Source: Siphlonurus alternatus
Taxonomy: Eukaryota > Arthropoda > Insecta > Ephemeroptera > Siphlonuridae
Direction of reading: 5' to 3'
Length of the DNA stretch: 64,000 bases
NCBI GenBank assembly: GCA_949825025.1
Contig: OX463782.1
Location: forward strand, 33,761,351-33,825,350
The position numbers were made by a program, and so were the translations under genes. Position 1 is the first letter of the stretch; every line of letters starts with the position of its first letter. The notes under the pieces are model-generated. The model searched no databases and was not told the origin of the DNA. It worked only from the letters and a program-made list of their open reading frames with translations. Below are positions 50,301 to 62,237 of the stretch, piece by piece.

Positions 50301-51047
50301 ACTAATTTCTATATATGTATATGTTTCCATTCAAAATTATAATAAATATGATATGCACCCATATGCAATATATAATAGCCCTTATGCATATAGTATGCAT
50401 ATACACCATGTCTGTGCATTTGCATCCTCTGTACATTCTAGTATGCACAAAGGTGCTTTCACATATTCGAAAATCGCTACGGAAACGCTCCGTAGCTACT
50501 CCGTAGCAAATGTGTTGATTTTGCTGCGGCGCTCCGTAGCACCTCGCGATCTTCTGCGGAACGTTCTACGGAACTCCGTAGCAAAATCAAGACGAGTTTG
50601 ATTTTGCTACGGCATTCACATGATTTTCCGCCGCAGCTGCCGCAGACGAACAAGAATATGTGAAAGGCTTACGGCATTGCTACGGAACTCCGTAGCGATT
50701 TTCGAATGTGTGAAAGCACCTTAATACGTAGCGACGCTGTTCATATAACACAGCAGAAACATTGATTTTATTTGTAATGTTACACCTGCAGAGATACATG
50801 CACACTTACCTGATATTGCCCTTACGAGAACATCAAAAGTCTTGGGTACTAGGCGGCCCTCGCCATCACGTTGTTTGTGATGTTTGAAGCTGGGGTTATT
50901 TACCTTCCTACACTCCTTAACACTTGGCATATCAAGCAGATCATCAAAATAAAAATCATGTTCCTCTACAATACTAAGTTCGGTCTCTCCATCGGCTTGA
51001 TCCAAAAACTGCACCAAGTAAAAATTTGCATGACCCTTAGCTCTCAT
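46055..51047 (-). CDS. BEN-domain coiled-coil protein, 7 exons, transposon-encoded
   Basis: Exons (minus): 51047-50810, 49869-49742, 49301-49236, 48788-48593, 48080-47620, 47008-46789, 46224-46055. All have GT-AG ends, and the phases join to 1479 bases (492 residues plus stop), a strong consistency check. The N-terminal ~80 residues (HANFYLVQFLDQADGETELS…) look like a small beta-rich module seen before BEN domains in some proteins. Residues ~80-145 are polar with a KKTGKRKK basic run, possibly a nuclear signal. Residues ~146-235 are a predicted coiled coil (KEVDDLREKNSKLTRDVEF). A Ser/Pro-rich linker follows, then the BEN domain at ~366-470 (GVYMKTSAWDGVLNSNN, a MLEDVFTMRALL block, LNPKAVKIII, then KACTDSQIIKSLGSLL). 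BEN domains bind DNA and recruit chromatin factors. It lies inside the transposon and is divergent from the transposase. I infer that it binds the GGATCCAG arrays; a captured host BEN gene is the alternative. Confidence 0.85.
50081..50240 (+). mobile_element. hAT-like G-run repeat in BEN intron 1
   Basis: It starts ACAGGCGCGGATCCAGGGGG and includes AAAATTTTGGATTTAACATG, matching the complement of 13,560-13,750. Its right end was not located with certainty. Confidence 0.55.
50451..50721. mobile_element. AGGTGCTTTCACA MITE, copy A (BEN intron 1)
   Basis: 271 bp with termini AGGTGCTTTCACATATTCGA and complement. CTACGGA/TCCGTAG units occur throughout. It is the inverted homologue of 52,045-52,326. 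Confidence 0.8.
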
Positions 51048-51688
51048 ATTTTATTTTTTATTATGTAGCGAGCAATCAATGTAAATAAATATATCTAATA
51101 TTAAATAAGTCTATTTATGTCTAATCACTAATACAGAACAGCAAATGATATGAAATAATCGGTAAATACGCAATAAAACCCGAAAAAGGTTGCCACCGAC
51201 CACCGACGCTACCTTTGTTTTGTAACTTTTTCACGGCATTCACGGCAATCACCCAATCACAGGGCTGACAAAGCATGCGCGCGAACACGCGCTCACTTAT
51301 TTCGTTCTTTGGGATGAATGAAATTTATTGAGAACTCTCACTTAATATTAAATTACACCTGCAAAATGCTTTGGAATTAAATCTACATATTTAGAGCTAT
51401 ATAATTTTCTTCACAGAGGGTAATATAAATAGTATAAACAGCAAATTCAGTATCAAAAGAGTCGGAAAAGATCGAACTCATCCGATCGGCACAACCCACA
51501 ATGCTTTGCGTATTTGTTATTATTTGTGGATTGTTAGAATCGCATGAAGCCAAACCTAGTAATAAAGATTTACAATTTTTATAGCATGGTTATCAGTTAT
51601 CAGAAACATTTTATTCAAAAGTGATCTTAATATGTGTGCCAGAGTTTCCCATTTTTAATTGCTCTTTTGAGTGCCTCCCTACGCCAAA
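51048..51688. promoter_or_regulatory. Shared divergent promoter region
   Basis: 641 bp separate the ATG of the BEN gene (51,047, leftward) from that of the transposase (51,689, rightward). A CCAAT at about 51,253 sits beside a GC-rich GCATGCGCGCGAACACGCGC patch (51,273-51,292) with an NRF1-like core. There is no clear TATA box. The layout would allow coordinated expression of both proteins. Confidence 0.5.
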
Positions 51689-54600
51689 ATGGTGGACCCA
51701 AGACCAAATCAGGCTGCTGCAAGAAAGCGGGATCTTCAGCAAGCGTTTACAAGGGTAAGAATTTAACATATATTATATCTTTACTACATAAATACAATTG
51801 AAGCACAGTACTGTATTTTTAGTGTTTACCTGCTTAAAATTTAATGCAGTAAGTAAATATACAAAATAATGTTAATAATAACACGTACAGTAACTATGGT
51901 AAAGAGTGATAAATTTAATCCATAGCATAAAAATCTTTTCTTCCTTTGTGGGCAACAACCTACAGTTCATAATGATAGCACAGAATTGAAATGTACTTTA
52001 GTACGGCGAGGTTTAGGCAAGCCCATTCTTACACCTAACCCTTAAGGTGCTTTCACATATTTGAAAATCGCTACGGAGTTCCGTAGCAATGCCGTAAGCC
52101 TTTCACATATTCTTGTTCGACTGCGGCAGCTGCGGCAGAAAATCATGTGAATGCCGCAGCATAATCAAACTCATCTTGATTTTGCTACGGAGTTCCGTAG
52201 AACGTGCCGCAGAAGATCGCGAGGTGCTACGGTACAGCTACGGTGCGCCGCAGCAAAATCAACACATTTGCTACGGAGTAGCTACGGCGTGTTTCCGTAG
52301 TGATTTTCAAATATGTGAAAGCACCTTTACCGGCTTTAACCCTTACCGCATGGTCTTTATCTTAAATCATGTGCGTATACTGTGAAAATGCAAGTTATCT
52401 ATATTAATGCTTGTATTCTCCACCAGATGTCAAGAACGACACTGCAAAGAATTGTGAAACAACGGAGAGAGCAGCAACAAGCTCCTATTCCTCCTGACAG
52501 CATCAGTTCGGACTCTGCGGGCTCTGACGATGAAGTGGATATGCCTGTTAATAATGGTGAGTAGATACAGCACATCAGTTTATAATTTTATAAGAATGCA
52601 GAAGAATTTAAAAGGTGAAGTTGAAACTTATAAGAAATTTCTTCTCTTCATGCTCAGGCTTGAACTGGCATCACTTCCGGAATAGTATTCGGATGGTTAA
52701 ACAGAGAACTTGAAGTCCTTGGTCAGTTGGCTGTTCAATAAGGAACATATAGTTGAACCATTTTGAATACCACAATACATCTTCTTTAACTTGACCAGCA
52801 GATAAGTTTCAGAGGTGAAACCTCAGTTTCGTCGCCAAGTCGCTAATCTCAGTGACGAGCTCAGTTGTAGACAGGGTCATGTTTTTTTTTTTTTTTTTCT
52901 TTTTGTCACTTTCTGTATTATTCCCTTTTGTAAGTTTTTGTCATCATTTTTTGAGCTCTTTTTGTCATTCACACTCTGATCACTTACTCTTGACTTTTCG
53001 ATTGACGAGGAGGAATGTCGACACTCTTCACTCTTACCTAGCGCATCTTTAGGCAAGGGAGGGGAGGGCAGTGGTTGGGGTCATTCATGTTAACTAAATA
53101 TACCACCCATTGCCCCTCCATCTTCCATAACCCCACCAAACTCAGCTGACTCACTCTGACTTCAGACCTGGAGAAATGTGCTGGAGACACACATTTACCT
53201 GATGCCTCCTGTAGACAAGGGGAGGGAGGGGGAGTCCATAGTTTAGGTCACCTCTAGAATAGTTCATAATTTCATAAAACTCCCACCCACTGCCCCTTCT
53301 AGTCCCTGTACCCCTCCATCCCAAGACTTAGCGGACTCACTCTGACTTTCATACTCGGACGAGGAGCAATATAACTTGAGGCTGTGGCTTGGTTACCTGG
53401 TTCTACTTGAAGGCAAAAGGGGTTCCATGGGGGTTGGTAGGGCGGGAAGAGGGGAAGGGGGTGTTATATATATGGCTAGGTGACCTACTGGTAGGTCCAA
53501 ACTTTCATCAGTGCAGTCTTTTTGTATACACTCTTTGTATTTGTTGACCTTTTCTGTACTCGAATCGGGGGTAACGGTCTCATGTGCGCACCATGGGTGG
53601 GTGTAACCGTAGATATGGCAACACTGTATGCCACTGGTCTCGTGTTCGCACCATGTCCCCCCCTACTGAGCCGACACTGGTCTCGGGTGCGCACCACCAT
53701 CTGCTGGGATGCAACTGGTCTCGTACGCGCACCACATACTACTTGGCAACATTGCGACACGCTGCTCTCGTGTGCGCACCATGTAAAATTAGATATAATT
53801 CATTAAAATGCATACTAAATTTAATGAAGACGTTAAATAAATAGCCAATAAAATAAAAATATTAAATATAATAATTATATTCTTTTAATCCATTGTTTAC
53901 CTTTCAAATAAAGTGATGTAATATTTGATTCAGTCCAATAAAAGCGTAGATACCTGGTCAAAAAAATTTAAAATATCATTTTTTTTTTCGGTTACAGTAG
54001 GTGTAGTGATCGATCACCACTAAAATGATTTTTTCTCAAAATCAATATTTTAGATTACACAGCGTTATTCGTGATACCATATGTTACTACATTTTTGCAC
54101 TAATTTCCATTAAAATGGTATTATAATGGGCGCTGCAGTTTTCGAACAAATTTATTTGCATGCGCATTTTTAGGGTTTCTCACTATCACTGCTTGTAAGA
54201 AAAAAATACCAAATTTTTCTAAATCCATTTTCAGTATTGCCTCTTCTTGTCGATAACGTGACACTATGAATAAAAGATAAATTTTCCACACCTTCCTCAA
54301 AATTTGCATTAGAAAAGTGCATTTTTGCAATACATGTATTTTCTTGTCAAAAGTGTATAACATGCCAAATGGTGAATAATTTTTTTTATTATTTTTCTTT
54401 TCGGGCAATTTGTAAAGAGTTCATCTTGATTGCATAGACACCCTAAAAGTGCATGCAAACAAATTTGTTCGAAAGCTGCAGCGCGCGATGCATCATACCA
54501 TTTTAACGGAAATTAGTGCAAAAATGTAGTAACATATGGTATCACGAATAACGCTGTGTAGTCTAAAATATTGATTTTGAGAAAAAATCATTTTAGGGGT

Positions 54601-57600
54601 GATCGATCACTACACCTACTGTAACCGAAAAAAAAAAAAAATATATTTTAAATTTTTTTGACCAGGTACCTACGCTTTTATTTGACTGAATCAAATATTA
54701 TATCACTTTATTTGAAAGGTAAACAATGGATTAAAAGAATATAATTATTTAATATTTTTATTTTATTGGCTATTTATTTAACGTCTTCATTAAATTTAGT
54801 ATGCATTTTAATGCATAATATCTAATTTTGCATGGTGCGCACACGAGAGCAGTTTCACAACGTTGCCAAGTAGTGGGTGGTGCGCACACGAGACCAGTTG
54901 CATCCCAGCAGATGGTGGTGCGCACCCGAGACCAGTGTCGGCTCAGTAGGGGGGGACATGGTGCGCACACGAGATCAGTGGCATACAGTGTTGCCATATC
55001 TACGTTTACACCCACCCATGGTGCGCACATGAGACCGTTACCGAATCGGGCCTACCGGTAGTCCGTAAGAGATTTCTTCATGAATCTGAAATTATACTTT
55101 ATTTAGTATGATTATAGTTTCTATTGTAGTTCTGTTCTAACCTTTATCCTAAAATTAATAAATTAATTTAACAGTAACCAAGTCTTAAAAATGTTCAGGC
55201 ATGAAATGGGACAAATATAATTCTAATGTCAAACAATGGTACCGGTAATTACAGGTAATGGCATAGACAATCCTCCCCCCCCCCCCTCAATTGGTGTTGT
55301 GGTGCATCGAGAAATACATGGGCAATGGGTAGGTTCACTTTCCCCTACTCACTTCTCATGGGAAAAACATTCTGAAAGATGGAAGATCTTTTTTGGAACT
55401 TTTTTCTGGCTCCGCCTTGGAGTACCGGACCAGAATAAAGTTCTAAAAATCATTGCGATGGACTTAAAAAAGAAAAAAAGTAGTTCAAAATTAATTGAAA
55501 TGTATGATGCAATGACATACAGTATGATTTGTGCACTAACTTTTATATCAGATTCTTTTTAAAGCTTCATTCAAGTAAATAGTGATGTTCTCTAAAGCCC
55601 TTCAAAGTTACCCCGGGCTTTCAAAGTTACCCCGGTTGACTGTATTTATTTATTTTTTTTTTTTTAATTTTTATAACTAGTTCATGGTCCAAGCTGGAAA
55701 AGCCTATTTTTGTCATATTCATTAAACATTAATTGCTGGATTTATATTTGAAGTTCCATGAAACTGAATATGCATCAGAGTTGGTTATGAGTGCTAATTG
55801 AAGAATATTATAGAGAAGTCACTCACACAAATATTGAGTAAAATTTTACAAATTGAATATTAATAACATTGACATATTTCAGTGGTTGGGGAGTTATCGT
55901 CAGATAGCAGTACCGACAGTGAAGATCCACACGAGGATGCTGAAAGCATGGTGTCTGGTAAGTTTACCAAACTAAGCGTGAGTTAACTTTATTGTTTTTA
56001 GTACTGAAGGGAACTTATACTATACGATTTGCATCTTTGTTTATCGGAATAATGTACACAACAACACTTTTTATGTTCCCTAAATCAAATAACATGCAAT
56101 GTTGGCACTGTTGGTCTTCTCTCCTATCCCTTATGGTGCATTAAAAATTTAATAATACCCTAGTTGTAAAACTAACATATATTCTTAAGTATAAATGACA
56201 TGTCTTGTTGTTTAAATCAGCAATATTTTTTTTTCTTTATTTGGGATTGAAGGCAGGGGACGAGGCTACACACTAGGGTTTGAAGCAAATAAAGATTGCT
56301 TCTACCTGCCTGCCAGCTAGCTGATTTCTTCTCACTATAGTAGGAAGGTCATCAGACCTTTTCAACGTTATTTCATGTTAAGGGATCAGCTGTGCTGGTA
56401 AGAGGAGAAACTTTTTTTGCCTCAGCGCGGAGGGTGTAGAAGAGCAGGCGTTAGTTTTCCATAATATATAGAGTGCGTTTGAATTCACGGGCCAGCCCGG
56501 GCTGGCCTGGGCTGAAGCGTTTTTTGTCGTCAAGTGGGGCCAGCCCGGCGGCCATTTTTCCTCCTCTCATGACGTCACTTCCTGGCTGGCCCAGGCTGAC
56601 GCGGGCGGACTCTACAGTGCGCCTGAGACCTAGCGGACAGACTGGGAACTAATTATGACGACATTATGACGTTTCATACCAGGCGACCAAGGTCACCGCC
56701 ATTTTACCCAGCCCGGGCCAGCCCGGGCTGGCCCGTGAATTCAAACGCACTCATAGTTCAGTGATTGAAGGTCAGGCAACGTGCCTCCTTTTTTCAATCA
56801 TACTTTGATGCTAATCGTCATCCAAGGTATATTCATATGGCCTTTAGGCTGTTCAGTATACAAATTTGGAAGAACTAGCCCATGTCCATTGTTCTAAAAA
56901 AAAAAATGGCTGAATTTATATATTTTTTTTTTCCTGCGACAAATTTATTGTTATTTGGTTCAAGATATTGATTGAAAGCTTCTAGAAGAAAAATTTACAT
57001 TTTAATTTCTTTGACAGTTTTTCTTGCAAAAATGAAGAGAAAGCAAGATTTGATTCTTTCACTCTTGTATTAGCCAAATTATGAGATAGTTTTGACAGGA
57101 AAAATATTTTGTAAAATAATTTTGATTTGTGACCCTGATTTTAAAGAAAAAAAAAATTAAATTAGCCAAGAAAATTAGAAAAATAAACATATTTTCTCCT
57201 GTCAGGGTTACGACAAGATTAATTTTTTATTGGCATTTAGATAAAAAATGAAAATTAAATTTTAATTAATTTTTGTCTCAATAATTTTTAAAAGTTTGAA
57301 AAATTAACTATTAATTAAGCTTTAAAACTAATAAAACTATTTTTAATTTATTCTTCGGCAAATATATGCCTGTTCTTGATAATAGAGTATTGACCTCAAT
57401 TTTTTTTATTGCAGAAATGGATAGAGGGTGCAAAGTTATGCTACCCTGATTTTTTTCAGATTTTTTAGAGCCCGGGAAGTATTTCTAAAAAATTATTTAA
57501 GGTTCTTTTCGTGACGTCACGAGACGCCGCTCCTTAAGAAAAAGAGAGGACTTAACGCCGCGTGACGACACAAAAAGGACTTTCAATAATTTTTTAAAAA

Positions 57601-60556
57601 TACTTCCCGGACTCTAAAAAATAAAAAAGAAAATCAGGGTAACAACCCTCTGCACCCCCTATCCATTTCTGCAATAAAAAAATTAAGGTCAATACTCCAT
57701 TATCCGCTGCTTTGAAATGAGACTGTGGCTAATTTTTAATATAATATTTATGACATAATAATTATAATATCTGAAATTTATTTTATTCATATTTTAGCCT
57801 TCATTAGCCTTTCATTAGATAACAAGTAGTTATTGAGTGCGTTTGAATTCACGGGCCAGCCTTGGCTGGCCCAGGCTGGGTAAAATGGCGGTGACCTTGG
57901 TCACGTAGTATGAAACGTCATAATTTCGTCACGGGCTAGTTCCTAGTCTCTCCGCTCAATCCGGTCTCAGTCGCACTGTCGAGTGAGCCCGCGTCAGCCT
58001 GGGCCAGACATGAAGTGACGTCATGAGAGGAGGGAAAATGGCCGCCGGGATTGCCCCACTTGACGACAAAAAACGCTTCAGCCCAGGCCAGCCCAGGCTG
58101 GCCCGTGAATTCAAACGCACTCATTGTCTGAGCATAAAGTAATTGATTTCTAACTTACAGCTGGAGACGTCGCTCAACACCCAGAACAACAAGGGCTTCC
58201 AGAAAATGAAGCCTTGGCTCAAGCATTACAAGATGTCAGTGACAGTGAAACCTCAGGAGAAAGTGCTTCTGAAAGCTCAGACGAAGAAGATGAAGAAGAA
58301 GAAGAAGAAGAAGAAGAAGAAGAAGAAGAAGAAGAAGAAGAAGAAGAAGAAGAAGAAGAAGAAGAAGAAGAAGAAGAAGAGGTTGGGCCCCCCCATGATC
58401 CATACAGAAATGAACCTTTGCATGCTCACACAAATGTTAAAACTGGAGAGTTTGTTCTTTTAATTCTAGAGCTGTATATGAAAAACCGTTCTTCCAAATC
58501 TTGCTTGTCTGACATATTAAATCTAATTAATATTGTTTTGCCCCAGCCCAACAATCTACCACATAGTAAATACAAGCTTTTAAAATTCCTTGAGGGCTAC
58601 GTCGGTGATTTTAATTACACCAGGCATAGGTTTTGTGAAAACGTCCACTGTTACAGTTACTTAGGTGAATGGGATGAGTCTAAAGAGTTAGCAGAATGTC
58701 CGGAATGTGGTGGCAATAAATTAAATGGTTTGTTTATAGAAAATTCAGTCGAGAGCCTAGTTCGACACTGTTTCGAACAGCGGCGTTTGTATAAATATTT
58801 TCAACCTGACAATTCTGGCTTAATTAATGGAAACATATGTGATATTACTGGTGGAAGAAAATACAGAGAGGCAAATGTAGGCAGAGGGCGTTATGATATT
58901 ACCTTTTTATTTAATACTGATGGGGTTCCTGTGTTTAAAAGCTCCAATGCACAATTATGGCCAATTTTACTTACTATTTGTGAGCTAGACCCAAAAAAAA
59001 GAAAAGAAAACGTTCTCGTTGCAGGACTTTGGTTTGGTTCATGCAAACCAGTTATGAACACTTATACCCGCCCGTTCGTCGAATCTTTACGACGCCTGCA
59101 CAACAGCGGGGGGGTTCGATGGGTTCATCCTGAAACTGGTCTCCAAATTACAAGTAAGGTCATTGCCCCTGTTGCTTCCGTAGATTCCGTTGCAAGAGCA
59201 CCACTTCAAAATATTACTCAGTTTAACGGTGAATACGGTTGCTGTAGCTGCGAGCATCCGGGAGAGGATTTCCCAAAAGTTTATCCTCTCTTACCGGAAG
59301 CTCCGCGTCTGCGTGAGAATGACCGTATGGTTATGCAAGCTATTCAAGCAAAGAGAACTGGAGTTAGAGTGAAAGGGGTTAAAGGCATGGCTTATGTTAG
59401 TTTAATACCTTACTTTGACATGGCCAAGTCTTTCATTCCAGAGTATATGCATGGTGGCTTACTCGGTGGAACTCGTCAAATACTTAATCTATGGCTCGAT
59501 AGTTCATCCCATATGGAACCATGGTACATTGGCTTAAGAAGTGGTGAAATTGATAGGAGGCTGTTACAAATTAACCCTCCAAATGATGTGAATAGAGTCC
59601 CGAGGAGTGTGGCTAGACGACCTCACTGGAAAGCATCCAAGTACCGAAACTGGCTACTATATTACTCATGTATTGTGTTGTCTGAAATTTTACCTGCAGA
59701 CTACTTGCAGCATTGGATTTGTTATGTTGGTGCCATGTACCTCCTCCTGCAACAGTCAATCTCAGAAGCTGACATAGAGTTGGCAGCTAGTTTATTTGAG
59801 AGCTTTGTGGGACGAGTAGAAGTGTTATATGGAGTTTCACAAAACAAATATAACATACATTTGCACCTGCACTTTGCAGAGAGTGTTATAAACTGGGGTC
59901 CTCTTTGGGCAACATCTCTTTTTCCCTTTGAGAATGAGAATGGACAAATGCTACGATTAATTCATGGAACGCAGCAGGTTTCAGAGCAATTGATATCTAC
60001 AAACAGAATGCTAATAGCAATGCAAGTGCTCAGAAACCTGTGTGAGGCAGACAACCATAATGTTGAAGAGAATGAGGCAATCAATGGTAGCGTTTTAGGA
60101 AAAGTAATTCCCCCGCAGAGGATCGCTTTGCCTGTCATTCAAGAAATTAGAAACTTCTATAATTTAAACGAGCCCCAAAATTCAACGCCCCTAGTTCACT
60201 CTCAACTTGCACTGAAAGGGCAGGGTGTTATTACTTCAGTTCTTTATACAAGAGAAAAAAAAAGAAACAGCCACACTATATCATTTAAAGAGGGAAATGA
60301 GGAAACGTACGGAAAAGTTGAGTGCTTCGTGAAGTTTGAGCATAGTGGAATTTATTGTGTGGTTAGAAGATTGTTAGCAACAAATGAGAACCCAAAATTT
60401 GTAGATGATGTAACTCAATATGCATTAAAGCATATTATTCATGTCAGTGAGGTGGATGACCTAGTGCTTGTTCGTCCTTCAAATATATTACAAAAAGTTA
60501 TAAGAGTTCACGAATATGTATGCCTTCAGCCAAATAATGTTGAGAAAAATCTTTAA
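51689..60556 (+). CDS. EnSpm/CACTA-type transposase, 4 exons
   Basis: Exons 51,689-51,754, 52,427-52,556, 55,883-55,957 and 58,161-60,556 have GT-AG borders and join in phase to 2667 bases (888 residues plus stop). The start MVDPRPNQAAARKRDLQQAF is favoured because it opens the only frame that splices through. Exons 1-3 encode a basic then acidic Ser/Asp-rich leader. A Glu run (~128-164, a GAA repeat) precedes the folded part. A CENVHC…CPEC zinc-finger-like group lies at ~248-273. Then come NTDGVPVFKSSNAQLWPIL (~341), a CSCEHPGEDF group, the EYMHGGLLGGTRQIL stretch and, near 657-690, HLHLHFAESVINWGPLWATS with FPFENENGQ. This order is that of animal Tnp2/Transposase_21-like proteins of EnSpm/CACTA elements. 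It should cut and join the TIR ends in the nucleus. Confidence 0.9.
52045..52326. mobile_element. AGGTGCTTTCACA MITE, copy B (transposase intron 1)
   Basis: 282 bp flanked by TTA on both sides, with termini AGGTGCTTTCACATATTTGA and complement. A 3-bp TTA duplication fits PIF/Harbinger. It lies in the opposite orientation to the copy at 50,451. Confidence 0.8.
53563..55048. mobile_element. 1.5-kb fold-back in transposase intron 2
   Basis: Two arms of about 615 bp (53,563-54,178 and 54,436-55,048) are near-perfect inverted copies. Each arm's outer 250 bp has five GGTGCGCACACGAGACCAGT-type units about 50 bp apart. Inside are ATGATTTTTTCTCAAAATCA and GATCGATCAC blocks. There is no transposase in the 260-bp centre. 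Confidence 0.85.
56471..56752. mobile_element. GAGTGCGTTTGAATTC MITE, copy A (intron 3)
   Basis: 282 bp flanked by ATA; termini GAGTGCGTTTGAATTCACGG followed by GCCAGCCCGGGCTGGCC and complement. GC-rich arms. Confidence 0.85.
57385..57697. mobile_element. ~310-bp fold-back MITE, copy B (intron 3)
   Basis: Ends GAGTATTGACCTCAA and GGTCAATACTC. Arms pair through GCAGAAATGGATAGAGGGTG / CACCCCCTATCCATTTCTGC and TTTAGAGCCCGGGAAGTA. Same family as 33,244-33,556. Confidence 0.85.
57835..58122. mobile_element. GAGTGCGTTTGAATTC MITE, copy B (intron 3)
   Basis: 288 bp flanked by ATT; same termini as 56,471-56,752 and inverted relative to it internally. It lies 38 bp upstream of the last transposase exon, next to its branch/acceptor region. 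Confidence 0.85.
58290..58381 (+). repeat. (GAA)n coding microsatellite
   Basis: About 30 GAA codons in the transposase frame encode the poly-Glu run. Length changes here would keep the frame. Confidence 0.9.
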
Positions 60557-60705
60557 TTCACTTGCAAAAATAATTATATGTATATAACTCATTAAAATCA
60601 TATGTATGTTAATTTAATTAATTTATCATATATTTATATAAAACATAAATTGCAATGTATTCACCTTTATTATTAGAATTTAACTGTGTATGTTGCATCT
60701 CTTTT

Positions 60706-60954
60706 GAGAAACCCTACACAGACTTCCGTGTCTTATAGCCAGGGATTATCAGAGCTTCACTGTAACGGAGAGTGGCAGCGCTGCTAAATGTTCGGCACGG
60801 CCCGGTTCTTGCTGGCTAAAATTGCCAGTGCAGCCAGCGAGAACCGGGCGGTGCTGCTGCGATTCTGTGGCGCCGCTACTCTCAGTTACAGTGAAACATG
60901 GCCGAGCTGGTCAAATTTCTGGCTATAAGACACGAAGGTCTCTGTAGGGTCTCT
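60706..60954. mobile_element. ~250-bp fold-back MITE downstream of the transposase
   Basis: GAAACCCTACACAGACTTCC pairs with GGTCTCTGTAGGGTCTC, and GTGTCTTATAGCCAG with CTGGCTATAAGACAC. The arms of about 95 bp flank a GC-rich centre (GAACCGGGC). Confidence 0.8.
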
Positions 60955-61518
60955 GATCTCTTTTTTTTCTATTTTAAAATATACTTTCGAGTATTTAAAT
61001 CTTTTGCAAAAATTTCAGTAACTGACATTTGATAATAATCTTTTGTATATATAATATATATTATGATCTACATTAATTAAATTGATGACCTTGCCATATA
61101 TTATGTGTGGAAAAATTTTAATAAACACTTATTTTAATGCAAACTATAATACACTATTTTACTATTTATTTAAAGATAAATTATCTTGTATAAGAATTTA
61201 TTACCTGCAATGCATGAATATAATAGAAATCAAGAATATGAAAAGTGAGATTTTTTTATGTATATATGTGATAAAATAGAAATTCACGTAAAATAGCTCT
61301 AAATTTCAGTTATTTTGAATATACTGCAGCTTGAGCGCTAGCAAAACATATAAATTAATGTTAATGTAGTAATGTAGCGCATTCATATATACATCAATCC
61401 TTGTGTGTGACGAGTTATACGTAAACACATGCACACACACAAATATATATAAATGATTGAAATTAAAGTAATATGTTTTTCAACTTACGGAACATTGGCA
61501 ATATTTTATAATTATTTT

Positions 61519-61737
61519 AAACCCAGCCGTGTTTACCCGCCAAGGTAAGAAAGAAAATTTAAAAGTCTAGCAGGGGTGGGACTCGAACTAAAATCCCTTG
61601 CATTATTCGCAACACAGTGGCGAATATTTGCAAGGGATGTGCTGGGTTCGAGTCCCACACCTGCTAGCTTTAAATTTTCCAACAATTTTCTTTCTTACCT
61701 TAGCTGGTAAACATGCATGGCTGGGTTTATTAAAATA
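61519..61737. mobile_element. Fold-back carrying a tRNA-half-like segment in each arm
   Basis: The arms AACCCAGCC…GGTAAGAAAGAAAATTT and complement fold together. The right arm has a perfect box B, GGTTCGAGTCC (61,645-61,655), inside GTGCTGGGTTCGAGTCCCAC, as in a tRNA T-arm. The left arm has the inverted, slightly altered copy (GTGGGACTCGAACT). No box A was seen, so it is not a tRNA gene. Confidence 0.7.
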
Positions 61738-62023
61738 ATTATATATATATATATATAATATAATATAAACATATATATATATATATATAATATAATAAAA
61801 ACATATATATATATATATTATATATATATATAATATAAAATATAAACATATATATATATTATATATAATAGAGAGAGCTAGAGAGAATCTATAAAATTAA
61901 AAACCTATTTTAATTAAATGGATTAATCCTTTACATATATAACAAAATCATATAATATTCCTAGCTAATATTATAATTATATGAAACAGGTAAAAAAAAA
62001 AAAAAAAAAAAAGTCCAAAAACC

Positions 62024-62237
62024 TCGATCTGGATCCATTTTTTTTCAATCTTGACTTGTCTGGATCCAGTTGGACCCAGCCCGATCCGTACTTTGCTAGG
62101 CTGGATCCGACTGGATCCAATTTTTCATTTTCTGGATCCAGCTCGATCGAACCCTGACCCGACTGGATCCAGCTTGATCGAATCCTGACCCGTCTGGATC
62201 CAATTGGATCCAGACTGGATCCATCATTTTCATAAGG
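62024..62237 (-). promoter_or_regulatory. Right subterminal GGATCCAG array
   Basis: About nine CTGGATCC/TGGATCCAG units with GATCGAA and CCCGAC spacers, in mirror orientation to 44,872-45,040. Confidence 0.7.

Noticed and set aside
55236..55562. A 108-codon plus-strand frame with a plausible acceptor at 55,249 as an extra transposase exon
   Set aside because: Exon 52,427-52,556 (phase 1) joins 55,883-55,957 directly in frame. Including this segment with its nearby GTAGGT donor leaves the wrong phase for the next exon. No transposase motif is visible.
58236..58433. Poly-Leu frame on the minus strand
   Set aside because: It is the complement of the coding (GAA)n run in the transposase.
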